A stretch of DNA of 14,593 nucleotides, taken from NCBI GenBank assembly GCA_910587495.1, contig CAJUMT010000077.1:1-14593 (forward strand), given 5' to 3'. Within the stretch, counting starts at the first letter, position 1; each line of letters starts with the position of its first letter. This stretch comes from an uncultured Lachnospiraceae bacterium. Its GTDB lineage: Bacteria > Bacillota_A > Clostridia > Lachnospirales > Lachnospiraceae. The translations under genes and the position numbers were made by a program. This document shows, in pieces, positions 6,172 to 13,847 of this stretch. The notes under the pieces are model-generated. The model did no database searches and was not told where the DNA came from. It saw nothing but the letters and a program-made list of their open reading frames with translations.

Positions 6172-7713
6172 TCAGTATGGCCAGGAAATTTCTCCTTTAT
6201 ACGTCCCTGCCCCAGTGACCATAGGGATCTTGCAAGGTTTTTGATTATACCATGCGTTTAAGATCTTATGGATCGGCATTCCTTCTTCAGGGTGATCTTC
6301 TTTTTTTGCCTCCTCCGAAGCGTCGCTTTGCGTCGCATAAGCAAGCGTTCCGCGAGAATACACTTCGCCTGCCTGAATTTCTTTTAGCAGCCCGGAAAAA
6401 TTATGCTGCTTTAACAGTTTTTCTGAAAAATAAAAACATTTCAGATGATTAAAATCCATATTCTTCTGACAAGACTCCCAGTACAGCTCTTTGGCCGCCG
6501 AAAGCGACGCCGCTTCTGTCTGGAATGGTTCTTCTTTTTCTTCCTCCTTCTCTCCCCCGGACGCCGCGCCAAAACCAAAGGTAAAAAGATAGGTATCCTC
6601 TTCCCCTGCATCCACGCTTACGGCCATAACAAGGCTTCTTTGTTCCAGTTCCTGCGCGCCGCAGCCTGTCAAAAAGAAAGGCATCAGCAGGAAAAAGCAG
6701 GATACAGCCGCCTTTTTTCCTTTTCCGCCGACTTTACCGAATCCGTATATGAGTAACAGCAAAATCTGCAGAGGAGTGGTTACATAATATAAAAGCCATT
6801 GTCCCCATTCTATACAAGCCGGGCTGCATCCGCACACAAAAGAAACTGCCAGCAAAACTATCAGCAGATATTTATGTTTTTTATCTGGTTCCTGGTCCAT
6901 AAGCGGCGCAAAAAGTCCGCTGCACAGTAAAAATAATCCGATTACCCAGGCAAATACGAATAAAGCATCCAGCCTGCCGATCACATTTCCCGGGAAATGC
7001 GCCAGCGTCATGGCGGAAGCCAGCGGAAACAAAAGTCTTGTATGTCCTGCATTTCCGTAGATGCAGTAGGTAAACAGGCTCCAGGCCAGCGTAAATAAGC
7101 CTCCTGTAATCCAAATCTTAAAAACCGCCTTTCCATATCCTTTTTCTCCCGCGATCTGCCCCCGCAGATGCCAGAGTCCCTGGATGGCTCCCAGCCAGCA
7201 GAACAGCCTGTATCCTCCGTATACATTATCATTGTCTAAAAAAACCTGAATCTCTAAAAGTCCCCCCGGACGTACTTCGCCGTACATCAGTATTGATAAT
7301 AAAAGAAGGAGAAAGAGGAAAAAAGGAAACAGCACTTCTCCCACCCGCATCCTGCACTCCAATCCTTTATATACATTATAATAGCAGAACAGATAAAACC
7401 ATCCTGTAATGATCCAAAGCGCCGTATCCGTCAGCAGAAATCTCTGCACCAAAAGTCCGGATAATCGAACCAGCATCGTTCCTAATATCCAATAATGTGC
7501 ATAACAGAGTATCTTTACGGGCCAGGCTTCGGGACGGGGTGTAAACACAGTCACGGCCAGGAACAGTCCCCAGAACGCCAGCCCCAGCAAGATGCTGCCA
7601 GTGCTTTTTTGATTCATCAATAAAGGTGGTAAAAGCGCGCTTAAGCTGATACACGCCACCGCATGATTACGATACAATTGTCGTACGGATATCCTTCCGT
7701 TTCCAGAAAACAT
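6172..7713 (-). CDS. GerAB-GerAC fusion: germinant receptor B subunit with truncated C subunit
   Basis: 513 residues. Residues 1-325 are a GerAB-type spore germination protein of the APC transporter fold with about ten membrane segments and the family-typical RLDALFVFAWVIGLFLL (247-263). A positively charged loop (GKVGGKGKK, 326-334) and a hydrophobic segment ending in lipobox LTGC (Cys351) follow. From there the protein is GerAC-like: AQELEQRSLVMAVSVD, an acidic low-complexity run near 386-395, then a region around FNHLKCFYFSEKLL. It ends after a KIPMVTGAGTYKGEI strand, so only the first GerAC domain is present (about 160 residues against 350-400 normally). The reading frame is continuous, with no separate in-frame ATG and ribosome site for a GerAC. 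It starts one base after the gerAA stop, with AAGGGA upstream, indicating coupling. It would lie in the spore inner membrane. Confidence 0.88.
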   Translation of the reverse strand: MFSGNGRISVRQLYRNHAVACISLSALLPPLLMNQKSTGSILLGLAFWGLFLAVTVFTPRPEAWPVKILCYAHYWILGTMLVRLSGLLVQRFLLTDTALWIITGWFYLFCYYNVYKGLECRMRVGEVLFPFFLFLLLLLSILMYGEVRPGGLLEIQVFLDNDNVYGGYRLFCWLGAIQGLWHLRGQIAGEKGYGKAVFKIWITGGLFTLAWSLFTYCIYGNAGHTRLLFPLASAMTLAHFPGNVIGRLDALFVFAWVIGLFLLCSGLFAPLMDQEPDKKHKYLLIVLLAVSFVCGCSPACIEWGQWLLYYVTTPLQILLLLIYGFGKVGGKGKKAAVSCFFLLMPFFLTGCGAQELEQRSLVMAVSVDAGEEDTYLFTFGFGAASGGEKEEEKEEPFQTEAASLSAAKELYWESCQKNMDFNHLKCFYFSEKLLKQHNFSGLLKEIQAGEVYSRGTLAYATQSDASEEAKKEDHPEEGMPIHKILNAWYNQKPCKIPMVTGAGTYKGEISWPY

Positions 7714-7714
7714 A

Positions 7715-9121
7715 TCATCCCTTCTTTCTAAGTTTTACTCTCGCGTTCCGCTTAGCAAAGATGGGTCTTTGTCCCATCATACGGAAAGGAAAGCGGATCA
7801 GGCTGTCGCGCTCGTCCTCGTAGTCGTTTAAGTCAGAAGCTACATAAGGCATCAGATACGGAATCCCAAAACTGTTCAGATGGGATAAATGAATCAACAC
7901 CCACAGATAGGAAAGCAGCACGCCGTACAGTCCCAGCCAGGCGCCCATAAAGATACATCCATACTTTAAAAGCCGAAAAGCGGAGGCAAACTCTTCATTA
8001 GGAATTGCAAAAGAGCAAAGGGCGGTAAAAGCCACCACAATTACTACAATAGGGCTTACCAGATTGGCTGCCACCGCGGATTGGCCGATGATCAGGCCGC
8101 CTACAATACCGATGGTATTGCCGATGGGGCCGGGCAGGCGTATACCGGCTTCCCGAATCAGCTCAAAAGAAATTTCCATCAAAAGCACTTCTCCCAGGGA
8201 GGGAAACGGCACGCCTTGGCGTGCCGCCGCCATAGATAAGATCAGGTTCGTGGGCAGCAGGCTCGTATGCCAGGTCGTCACCGCTACATAGATGGCCGGA
8301 AAGCTCATGGCCAGAATCGCCGCAAAAAAACGAAGCATTCTGGCAAAAGTGGCGATCTCAAACCGGTTATACCAATCGTCGCTGGTCTGAAAAAAACTAT
8401 TATAATCCGACGGGAAAATAAGCGCTGTGGGCGAATGATCCGTCACCAGCACCACCCGCCCTTCCAGAACCGCTGAAGCCGCCCGATCCGGACGTTCCGT
8501 AGACTGAAACTGCGGAAACGGAGACAGCCAGTGCTTCTCCGTCAACTGCTCCAGCATACCGCTGTCCAAAATTCCGTCGATTTCATACGCATCCATGCTT
8601 TCTTTTATCGTATGCAGAAGATCCGGATAGATCAGATCATCCATATACACCAGCGCCGTCATCGTATGGGAACGGACCCCTATGGTCTGCTCTTCCACCT
8701 TCATACGCGGGTCCCTGATTCTTTTTCGAATCAAAGCCACATTGAGTTTCTCGCTCTCCGTAAACCCTTCTTTAGAACCCCGCATGACCTTTTCGCTTTC
8801 CGCCTTCGACACGCCCAGCCCCGGATATCCCTTGCTGGAAATCTTATATACGGTATCGTCTCCCTGTAAAAACAAAATTGCGTTGCCCGCCAGAAGCGCT
8901 GCCTGCGCTTCCTCATAAGTAGAAAGCGGCTGTACATCCGAAAGCCCTATTATATGGTCCTCCAACATCAGATTACTGACCGCCACTTCTACATAAACAA
9001 GAAAGCCCTCTCTCTTTTTATCCCCCACATACACCTGTCTTTTTAAAATATCATCGCACTTTTCAAACGTATCTTCCGCCCATTTCCTATTATCTTCCAG
9101 TACCCTGGACACCTCTCCCAT
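7715..9121 (-). CDS. gerAA: GerA family spore germination protein (receptor A subunit)
   Basis: A-subunit of a nutrient germinant receptor (GerA/GerK/SpoVAF family), acting in the spore inner membrane with B and C subunits. 468 residues from the ATG at 9121. The soluble N-terminal region carries RGSKEGFTES (114-123) and NVALIRKRIRDPRMK, then STERPDRAASAVLEGRV and DHSPTALIFP. The membrane region from about 262 contains the family block LPGPIGNTIGIVGGLIIGQ (329-347) and AANLVSPIVVIVVAFTALCSF. A GTG lies three codons earlier at 9130, but it falls inside the AGAGGTG ribosome binding site; ATG 9121 has the right six-base spacer. It is followed after one base by the gerAB-gerAC fusion. Neighbour content favours a germinant receptor over SpoVAF. 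A terminator lies 19 bases upstream. Confidence 0.93.
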   Translation of the reverse strand: MGEVSRVLEDNRKWAEDTFEKCDDILKRQVYVGDKKREGFLVYVEVAVSNLMLEDHIIGLSDVQPLSTYEEAQAALLAGNAILFLQGDDTVYKISSKGYPGLGVSKAESEKVMRGSKEGFTESEKLNVALIRKRIRDPRMKVEEQTIGVRSHTMTALVYMDDLIYPDLLHTIKESMDAYEIDGILDSGMLEQLTEKHWLSPFPQFQSTERPDRAASAVLEGRVVLVTDHSPTALIFPSDYNSFFQTSDDWYNRFEIATFARMLRFFAAILAMSFPAIYVAVTTWHTSLLPTNLILSMAAARQGVPFPSLGEVLLMEISFELIREAGIRLPGPIGNTIGIVGGLIIGQSAVAANLVSPIVVIVVAFTALCSFAIPNEEFASAFRLLKYGCIFMGAWLGLYGVLLSYLWVLIHLSHLNSFGIPYLMPYVASDLNDYEDERDSLIRFPFRMMGQRPIFAKRNARVKLRKKG

Positions 9122-9140
9122 CCCATTCACCTCTCAAATC

Positions 9141-9165
9141 AAAAAGGATGAGCAAATGCTCATCC
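9141..9165 (-). terminator. Intrinsic terminator downstream of ispE
   Basis: Perfect 8-base stem GGATGAGC/GCTCATCC (9165-9158 with 9153-9146) with a four-base loop, followed on the minus strand by TTTTT (9145-9141). It lies 82 bases past the ispE stop and only six bases before the gerAA ribosome binding site. Confidence 0.85.
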
Positions 9166-9173
9166 TCATCTAC
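9144..9173 (-). promoter_or_regulatory. Candidate forespore (sigma-G-like) promoter of gerAA
   Basis: On the minus strand GTAGA (9173-9169), 18 bases, then CATCCTT (9150-9144). This fits 4 of 5 and 6 of 7 positions of the known sigma-G pattern GHATR-N18-CATHHTA. It would use the 3' arm and T-run of the ispE terminator as -10 and start near 9137, just before the gerAA ribosome site. Such partial matches arise by chance. An alternative, TGAATA (9232-9227)-18-TATAAA (9208-9203), lies farther upstream. Confidence 0.3.
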
Positions 9174-9199
9174 TAATCCCTATTATCTCCCGCACATCC

Positions 9200-9218
9200 C
9201 ATTTTATACCATAAAATG
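9200..9218. repeat. 19-base palindrome between gerAA and ispE
   Basis: CATTTTAT-ACC-ATAAAATG is a perfect 8-base inverted repeat around a three-base centre. AT-rich and not followed by a T-run, it looks more like an operator than a terminator. It overlaps the alternative -10 (TATAAA) upstream of gerAA. Confidence 0.4.
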
Positions 9219-9247
9219 ATATCCCCTATTCATGCGCTGCCGCGCCA

Positions 9248-10129
9248 TTATATCCTCCTGACATTATACGGCACCGTCACATACGCCTGCTTCACAAACC
9301 GCTTCCCTTTCATCCCCCTGTACGCTCTCCTCGCCTTCTCCTGGTTATCAAAAATTCCGAACACTGTAGGCCCGCTCCCGCTCATCATCGCACCCAGTGC
9401 CCCCGCACTCATCATGCATTTCTTGATCCGGTCAATCACCGGATATGCAGAAACCGTAACCGTCTCCAGTACATTTCCCATACGCGACGAAAGCGCCGCC
9501 AAATCTTTTTCTTTAAGCGCTTCAATCATAGCGTCCACATCCGGATGCTGCTCTGCTTTTAAGTCGTTGGCATGTAAGTTCTCATATACATATTTTGTAG
9601 ACACATTAACCCCTGGCTTGGCAATCAGCAAATAACATTTCGGCATGGGCGGAAGCACTGTAAGTCTTTCTCCGATCCCTTCCGCCAACGCGGTCCCTCT
9701 TAAAATACAGTAAGGTACATCCGCACCCAGCTTCACGCCCCGTTCCATCAGGTCCTTGCAGGAAAGTCCCAGCCCATACATCTGGTTCATGCCCCACAAA
9801 ACGGCTGCCGCATCGGAACTCCCGCCTGCCATACCCGCCGACACAGGTATCTTCTTCTTTAACTGAATGGAAATCCCGTCTCGAATATCAAACTCCTCCA
9901 TCAAAAGCTGCGCCGCTTTATAAACCAAATTATTTTCATTGGTAGGAAGGTAATACAGGTTCGTCTGCACCTTTATTCCTTCCTTCCAAGATTTTTTCAG
10001 TTCCAGTTCATCACACAAACTGACTGTCTGCATAATCATCTTTACTTCATGATATCCGTCCTCACGCCTTTTAAGTACATCCAGGCCCAGATTAATCTTA
10101 CCCAGTGCTTTTAACTGTATTTTGTTCAT
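9248..10129 (-). CDS. ispE: 4-diphosphocytidyl-2-C-methyl-D-erythritol kinase
   Basis: GHMP-family kinase that phosphorylates CDP-methylerythritol in the non-mevalonate (MEP) isoprenoid pathway. 293 residues from the ATG at 10129. Motifs are LKALGKINLGLDVL with Lys11, DGYHEVKMIMQ, the ATP-binding glycine-rich loop IPVSAGMAGGSSDAAAVL (94-111), the catalytic Asp137 in LGADVPYC, and GSGPTVFGIF (251-260). In-frame ATGs at 10156 and 10138 were rejected: the first overlaps the -10 box of its own promoter, and the second abuts the ribosome site AGGGGG, which is nine bases from 10129. Family members also begin at this point. It follows sipL but has its own promoter and terminator. Confidence 0.97.
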   Translation of the reverse strand: MNKIQLKALGKINLGLDVLKRREDGYHEVKMIMQTVSLCDELELKKSWKEGIKVQTNLYYLPTNENNLVYKAAQLLMEEFDIRDGISIQLKKKIPVSAGMAGGSSDAAAVLWGMNQMYGLGLSCKDLMERGVKLGADVPYCILRGTALAEGIGERLTVLPPMPKCYLLIAKPGVNVSTKYVYENLHANDLKAEQHPDVDAMIEALKEKDLAALSSRMGNVLETVTVSAYPVIDRIKKCMMSAGALGAMMSGSGPTVFGIFDNQEKARRAYRGMKGKRFVKQAYVTVPYNVRRI

Positions 10130-10154
10130 AAGTTTCATCCCCCTTAGTATCTTC

Positions 10155-10183
10155 ATTATATCGGACAGACGCTTTTATTTCAA
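10155..10183 (-). promoter_or_regulatory. Sigma-A promoter of ispE
   Basis: On the minus strand TTGAAA (10183-10178), 17 bases, then TATAAT (10160-10155). The -35 starts four bases past the sipL stop codon. The inferred start near 10148 leaves a leader of about 19 bases with AGGGGG, which settles the ispE start codon. Vegetative transcription of ispE is thus separated from sporulation-type expression of sipL. Confidence 0.8.
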
Positions 10184-10187
10184 CATC

Positions 10188-11750
10188 TTATCTCGCGACC
10201 TCTTTTACAAGCAGTATTTTCTGTCCGGTTTTCAAACCTTCTTCCTTTAATCCGTTCAATTCCATGACCGCCTCGCAGGCTGTGGCATGACTTTTGGATA
10301 TGTCCCACAAAGTTTCTCCTGGCTGAACTATATGGATGACCATTCCGGGCATCTGTTTAATGCGCTCCATATCCAGCGGTTCTTCTGTTAGTTCTTCCAC
10401 CAGTTCCAGATCTTCTTTGCTGAAAAATAATACCTGCATTTGAATCATTGCTTTAAACTCGATCTCCGACGCGTCCATCATAGATACTGTCAGCTGATCC
10501 AGGCATAAAAAGACCTGCCATTCGCAGTTTTTCTCACAATCTGACAATTCCGCCGTATGTTCAAAGGGGAAAGACTGCACCGCGCAGGCCAAAGGCTGCG
10601 CATCATCCGAAGACGCATATAACACCCATAATTCCAGTGTTCCCTGAACCAGCACCCCCTGCTCGCTTTTTTCGGAATGCTCCATATGAACCCTTGCACC
10701 CGAACTCAAGATTTGCATAACTTTTGGATCTGTCTCCGAGAGTTTCATGCGTCCGTTAACCCTTGCCCTGGAATCTGACACACCCCGTGCAAAGTCCCAG
10801 GTATACTTCTGTCTCTGGAGTGTAATTTCCTCGTTCAAACTGTAGGCGTCACACAGAACATCGCAAGATATTTCTTCAAAATAGCGAAGCAAAAGATCTA
10901 ATACTGCATCAATGCGCACCATGCGCGGCTCTCCGTCATAATCTGCCTGCAATTCCAACTCTGCCCGAAGGAGTGTGATCTGTGCCTTCCCTGACAGATC
11001 CGCATGGCTTTTGTCGCATTCTACTTCCTGCTGAAACGGAATACCCTGCTCCACCCACTGCAGTCTGCCTGGTTCATCCTCACACTCATATAAAAAGAAT
11101 ACCATCAGCTCACCTTTTATAAGGATTCTGCCTTCCTCCTGGCGCGCTTCCGTTCCCTGCAGATACATTTCTTTCCAGATAATACGTCGTATATTGGGTC
11201 TCCCCGGAGGAAGGTTCATCTCCTCCCGAACTCTTAAAGTATCTTTTTTATGTATCACTTCCTGCTGCAAACGCACCGGACAGGTTTTCACATGCAGTCC
11301 TGTATCGCCTTCCGGACAGGTCACCAGGGGAACAGGTTGTTCTTTCATCGCTTCGCCAATCAAAGCCAATACACATTTAATATTTGCCTTTCTTGAATGA
11401 ATGGCAGAAGTATGAAGGTCTTCTATCTCCCATCCAAAATCCAGAATATCCCCATCTTCCAAATCATTTAAAAAGACTGTTTCATCCACCGGTATACTTC
11501 CTTCCAGGATATCCGGCATTCGCTCGTTTCCTTCCCCGATATATAGGATTTTATACAGAAAGATTCCACGGACTTTCACCTTTCCCGCTTCTCCTTTAAT
11601 CTCATCCGGACGAAATTCTCCTTGTTTATGAATGATCCGAAAGATATCCGGTTTCTGATCAGGTACATTTAAATCCTCCTCCAACGTGATTTGGCTGACG
11701 GCCCTTCCCCGTCTGTGGACAAGCGCTACATATTTTCGTTCTAATTCCAT
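10188..11750 (-). CDS. sipL: SPOCS (DUF3794)/LysM spore coat morphogenetic protein, SipL-like
   Basis: 520 residues with three SPOCS/DUF3794 regions and a C-terminal LysM domain. This is the architecture of clostridial SipL, which binds SpoIVA and anchors coat layers to the forespore surface in the mother cell. SPOCS-like regions span about 28-130 (QKPDIFRIIHKQGEF, KVRGIFLYKILYIGEG), 175-275 (MNLPPGRPNIRRIIWKE, IKGELMVFFLYECED) and 330-445 (VNGRMKLSETDPKVMQIL, VQGTLELWVLYAS). The LysM at 471-515 contains HIVQPGETLWDISK and LKTGQKILLV. There is no signal peptide, as expected for a mother-cell cytosolic coat protein. The start ATG at 11750 has AAGGA eight bases upstream. It is 24 bases after the PrcB-like lipoprotein gene, probably one operon. 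The functional call rests on architecture; residue-level orthology was not tested. Confidence 0.88.
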   Translation of the reverse strand: MELERKYVALVHRRGRAVSQITLEEDLNVPDQKPDIFRIIHKQGEFRPDEIKGEAGKVKVRGIFLYKILYIGEGNERMPDILEGSIPVDETVFLNDLEDGDILDFGWEIEDLHTSAIHSRKANIKCVLALIGEAMKEQPVPLVTCPEGDTGLHVKTCPVRLQQEVIHKKDTLRVREEMNLPPGRPNIRRIIWKEMYLQGTEARQEEGRILIKGELMVFFLYECEDEPGRLQWVEQGIPFQQEVECDKSHADLSGKAQITLLRAELELQADYDGEPRMVRIDAVLDLLLRYFEEISCDVLCDAYSLNEEITLQRQKYTWDFARGVSDSRARVNGRMKLSETDPKVMQILSSGARVHMEHSEKSEQGVLVQGTLELWVLYASSDDAQPLACAVQSFPFEHTAELSDCEKNCEWQVFLCLDQLTVSMMDASEIEFKAMIQMQVLFFSKEDLELVEELTEEPLDMERIKQMPGMVIHIVQPGETLWDISKSHATACEAVMELNGLKEEGLKTGQKILLVKEVAR

Positions 11751-11774
11751 AATCAGTATCCTTTCTGCAAGATT

Positions 11775-12173
11775 TTATTCAAAGACGACCGGCTGTTCCA
11801 AATCCTGAAGTTTCAGCACGATATATGGGCATGTAGTGGCAGAAGTTGTCTCTTCCCCATTCCCGGGACCTAAAAGTTCCGTATTTACATAGACCGCATT
11901 AGCGCTCAAATACAGATCATCCACGACGATGCTGAAGCCGCTGGTCTGCTGCTCTCCGTATCCGACGCAGATATACATATATCCTTCGTCCTCATAAGTT
12001 ACTTTAAAAGGCTCCGCCTTTTTCTCCTCCAGCACATTGCGTAACTCTTCCGGTATTTTTTCCGGATCTAAAACGGTAAATTCCAAATCTTTTATGCGCT
12101 CCTTATCCTGCGTCTGCACACCGCAACCCGTCAGAAGGCAAAAAAGAAGCATCACAAGGCACCATTTCTGCAT
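11775..12173 (-). CDS. PrcB-like lipoprotein
   Basis: 132 residues from the ATG at 12173. A lipoprotein signal is clear: MQKW, hydrophobic CLVMLLFCLL, lipobox LTGC with Cys17. The mature part ends in a small beta domain resembling the C-terminal domain of PrcB, a protease-complex subunit: FKVTYEDEGYMYICVGYGEQQ, TSGFSIVVDDL and a final TTCPYIVLKL strand. GGGGAG lies about 11 bases before the ATG, a rather long spacing. The frame stays open 99 codons farther upstream, but that stretch crosses the divergent promoter region and lacks family-like sequence, so it was not included. It is probably co-transcribed with sipL. Its role and any protease partner are unknown; no protease gene is in the window. 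Confidence 0.82.
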   Translation of the reverse strand: MQKWCLVMLLFCLLTGCGVQTQDKERIKDLEFTVLDPEKIPEELRNVLEEKKAEPFKVTYEDEGYMYICVGYGEQQTSGFSIVVDDLYLSANAVYVNTELLGPGNGEETTSATTCPYIVLKLQDLEQPVVFE

Positions 12174-12203
12174 CCACGAAAAGTCTCCCCTCTTTCTTTC
12201 TTC

Positions 12204-12212
12204 TATACTATG
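12204..12212 (-). promoter_or_regulatory. Candidate mother-cell -10 element of PrcB-like/sipL operon
   Basis: On the minus strand CATAGTATA, about 30 bases before the lipoprotein start. It fits the CATAnnnT pattern of sigma-E and exactly fits the CATAnnnTA pattern of sigma-K. The matching -35 region is poor for both (CTTAA at a 14-base spacing). Mother-cell expression is expected for sipL, but this site alone is weak evidence. Confidence 0.3.
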
Positions 12213-12246
12213 TGAAAAAATCCCGATTAAGACCAGTGTTCTTTCC

Positions 12247-12275
12247 TTGTATTCTTGAGGGGTATCTATTATAAT
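12247..12275 (+). promoter_or_regulatory. Sigma-A promoter of malQ
   Basis: TTGTAT (12247-12252), 17 bases, then TATAAT (12270-12275). The -10 is perfect and the -35 partial. The start would be near 12282, giving a leader of about 27 bases ending in AGGAGGAGG. No operator-like palindrome or cre-like site was evident here. Confidence 0.6.
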
Positions 12276-12308
12276 AGAATCATTGAAAGAGACAGGAGGA
12301 GGAATACC

Positions 12309-13835
12309 TTGCATTTTAAAACTGCAAAAGAAGACAAGACCAATCACCGCTACAGCGGTGTCCTCGCCCACCCCACTTCTTTTCCGTCCCCTTATGGGAT
12401 CGGAGATCTGGGACAGGGCGCTTATGATTTTATTGACTTTTTGGCTAAGGCCGGACAGCATCTGTGGCAAGTGCTGCCTTTAGGACCTACTACCATCGGA
12501 GACTCTCCTTACCAGGGCTTTTCCGTTTTCGCAGGACAGCCTTTACTGATCAGTCCAGATCTTTTAAAAAGGAAAAAGCTTCTGACGGAGGAAGATTTGT
12601 GTCCTTTGCCGGACTTTAACCCGGACAAAGTGGATTATGAACAGGTCCTCACCTATAAAACAGGACTTTTTAAGAAAGCCTACGCCCATTTTCACCATAC
12701 CGCTGACAAGAATCTTTTAGAAGAATACGAATCTTTTTGTGAAAGCAACCAGTACTGGTTAGAGGACTACTGTCTGTTTATGGCTGGAAAAGATTATCAC
12801 GAAGGCCTTCCCTGGTATGAGTGGGAAGACAATTTGTTAAATCCAGATGCGTCAAACCGGGCAAAATGGCTGGAAGTACTGGAAGACAAGGTAAGCTATT
12901 ACAAGTTTGTCCAGTTTATTTTCTTTTCACAGTGGTATGATTTAAAAAAATATGCCAACGAAAAAGGAATCGCCATCATTGGAGATATGCCCATCTTTCC
13001 CTCGCTGGACAGTGCGGACGTATGGGCAAACAAAAAGCTGTTCTGCTTAGACCCTAAAGGATACCCCCTGGAAGTGGCCGGCGTTCCGCCCGATTATTTC
13101 AGTGCCACCGGACAGCTATGGGGCAATCCCCTTTATGACTGGGAAACCCATGCGCTGGACGGATACCACTGGTGGATCGAGAGGATTCGGTATCAGTTGG
13201 ATGAAGTTGATTATGTGCGGATCGACCATTTCCGCGGTTTCGAAGCATACTGGGCCGTTCCCTACGGAGAAGAAACCGCCTTAAATGGCGCATGGAAAAA
13301 AGGGCCGGAAGAAGAGCTGTTTCTGGCTGTTAAAAAGGCGCTGGGAGGAGAGCTTCCCATCTTCGCGGAAGACTTAGGCGTTATCACCCCGGAAGTAGAA
13401 CGACTGCGGGATATGTTCGAGTTTCCAGGTATGAAAGTCTTACAGTTTGGTTTTGACGGAGGCGGGGAGAGTACTTTCCTTCCCCATCAGCTGGATACCC
13501 GCAACTGCATCTGCTACACAGGCACCCATGACAACGACACAAGCTTTGGCTGGTATACAAACACTTCTGAGCAAAACCGTGACAAAGTCCGCCGATATAT
13601 GAATACAGACGGCTCAAGTGTCAGTTGGGATTTTATCCGCACCTGCCTTGGCACCATCGCCAAATACGCCATCTTTCCTGTCCAGGATCTGCTGAAATTA
13701 GGCTCTGAAGCCCGCATGAACGTCCCTGGAAGCCCCATGGGCAATTGGAACTTCCGCTTCCGCGAAGGGCTTTTAAATAAAGATATGGCAGAGGCATTAA
13801 GGCAAATGACCATACTGTATGGTCGTCTTGGATAA
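12309..13835 (+). CDS. malQ: 4-alpha-glucanotransferase (amylomaltase)
   Basis: GH77 enzyme that transfers alpha-1,4-glucan segments between maltodextrins in the cytoplasm, used in starch/glycogen and maltose breakdown. 508 residues from a TTG at 12309, which has AGGAGGAGG with a six-base spacer; the frame extends back to 12255, but that crosses the -10 box. Family blocks are present in order: GVLAHPTSFPSPYGIGDLG, LPLGPTTIGDSPYQGFSVFAG, then IGDMPIF, the nucleophile Asp306 in VRIDHFRGF, the acid/base Glu354 in FAEDLGV, and Asp408 in GTHDNDT. Full length, no signal peptide. It is followed after 12 bases by the acyltransferase gene in the same direction. Confidence 0.97.
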   Translation: MHFKTAKEDKTNHRYSGVLAHPTSFPSPYGIGDLGQGAYDFIDFLAKAGQHLWQVLPLGPTTIGDSPYQGFSVFAGQPLLISPDLLKRKKLLTEEDLCPLPDFNPDKVDYEQVLTYKTGLFKKAYAHFHHTADKNLLEEYESFCESNQYWLEDYCLFMAGKDYHEGLPWYEWEDNLLNPDASNRAKWLEVLEDKVSYYKFVQFIFFSQWYDLKKYANEKGIAIIGDMPIFPSLDSADVWANKKLFCLDPKGYPLEVAGVPPDYFSATGQLWGNPLYDWETHALDGYHWWIERIRYQLDEVDYVRIDHFRGFEAYWAVPYGEETALNGAWKKGPEEELFLAVKKALGGELPIFAEDLGVITPEVERLRDMFEFPGMKVLQFGFDGGGESTFLPHQLDTRNCICYTGTHDNDTSFGWYTNTSEQNRDKVRRYMNTDGSSVSWDFIRTCLGTIAKYAIFPVQDLLKLGSEARMNVPGSPMGNWNFRFREGLLNKDMAEALRQMTILYGRLG

Positions 13836-13847
13836 TAGGGGGCACAA

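Noticed and set aside
6172..6670. Truncated GerAC as a pseudogene or assembly frameshift
   Set aside because: The frame is intact through the GerAB linker, lipobox and first GerAC domain. Only about 245 bases remain before the next gap, taken up by a gene with its own signal peptide, so the missing domains have no remnant.
6665..6745. A separate gerAC start inside the fusion
   Set aside because: The only nearby in-frame ATG sits within the hydrophobic segment four residues before TGC, leaving no usable signal peptide. The valine before the basic stretch is GTC, not GTG.
6033..8937. Several open plus-strand frames opposite the germination operon
   Set aside because: They overlap well-supported minus-strand genes, have no family resemblance, and lack good ribosome sites.
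10130..10156. Upstream ATG starts for ispE
   Set aside because: The ATG at 10156 overlaps the TATAAT box and would lie before the transcript start. The one at 10138 directly touches the ribosome binding site.
12174..12470. 99-codon N-terminal extension of the PrcB-like lipoprotein
   Set aside because: It would run through the divergent promoter region and into malQ. The internal ATG at 12173 gives a perfect lipoprotein signal.
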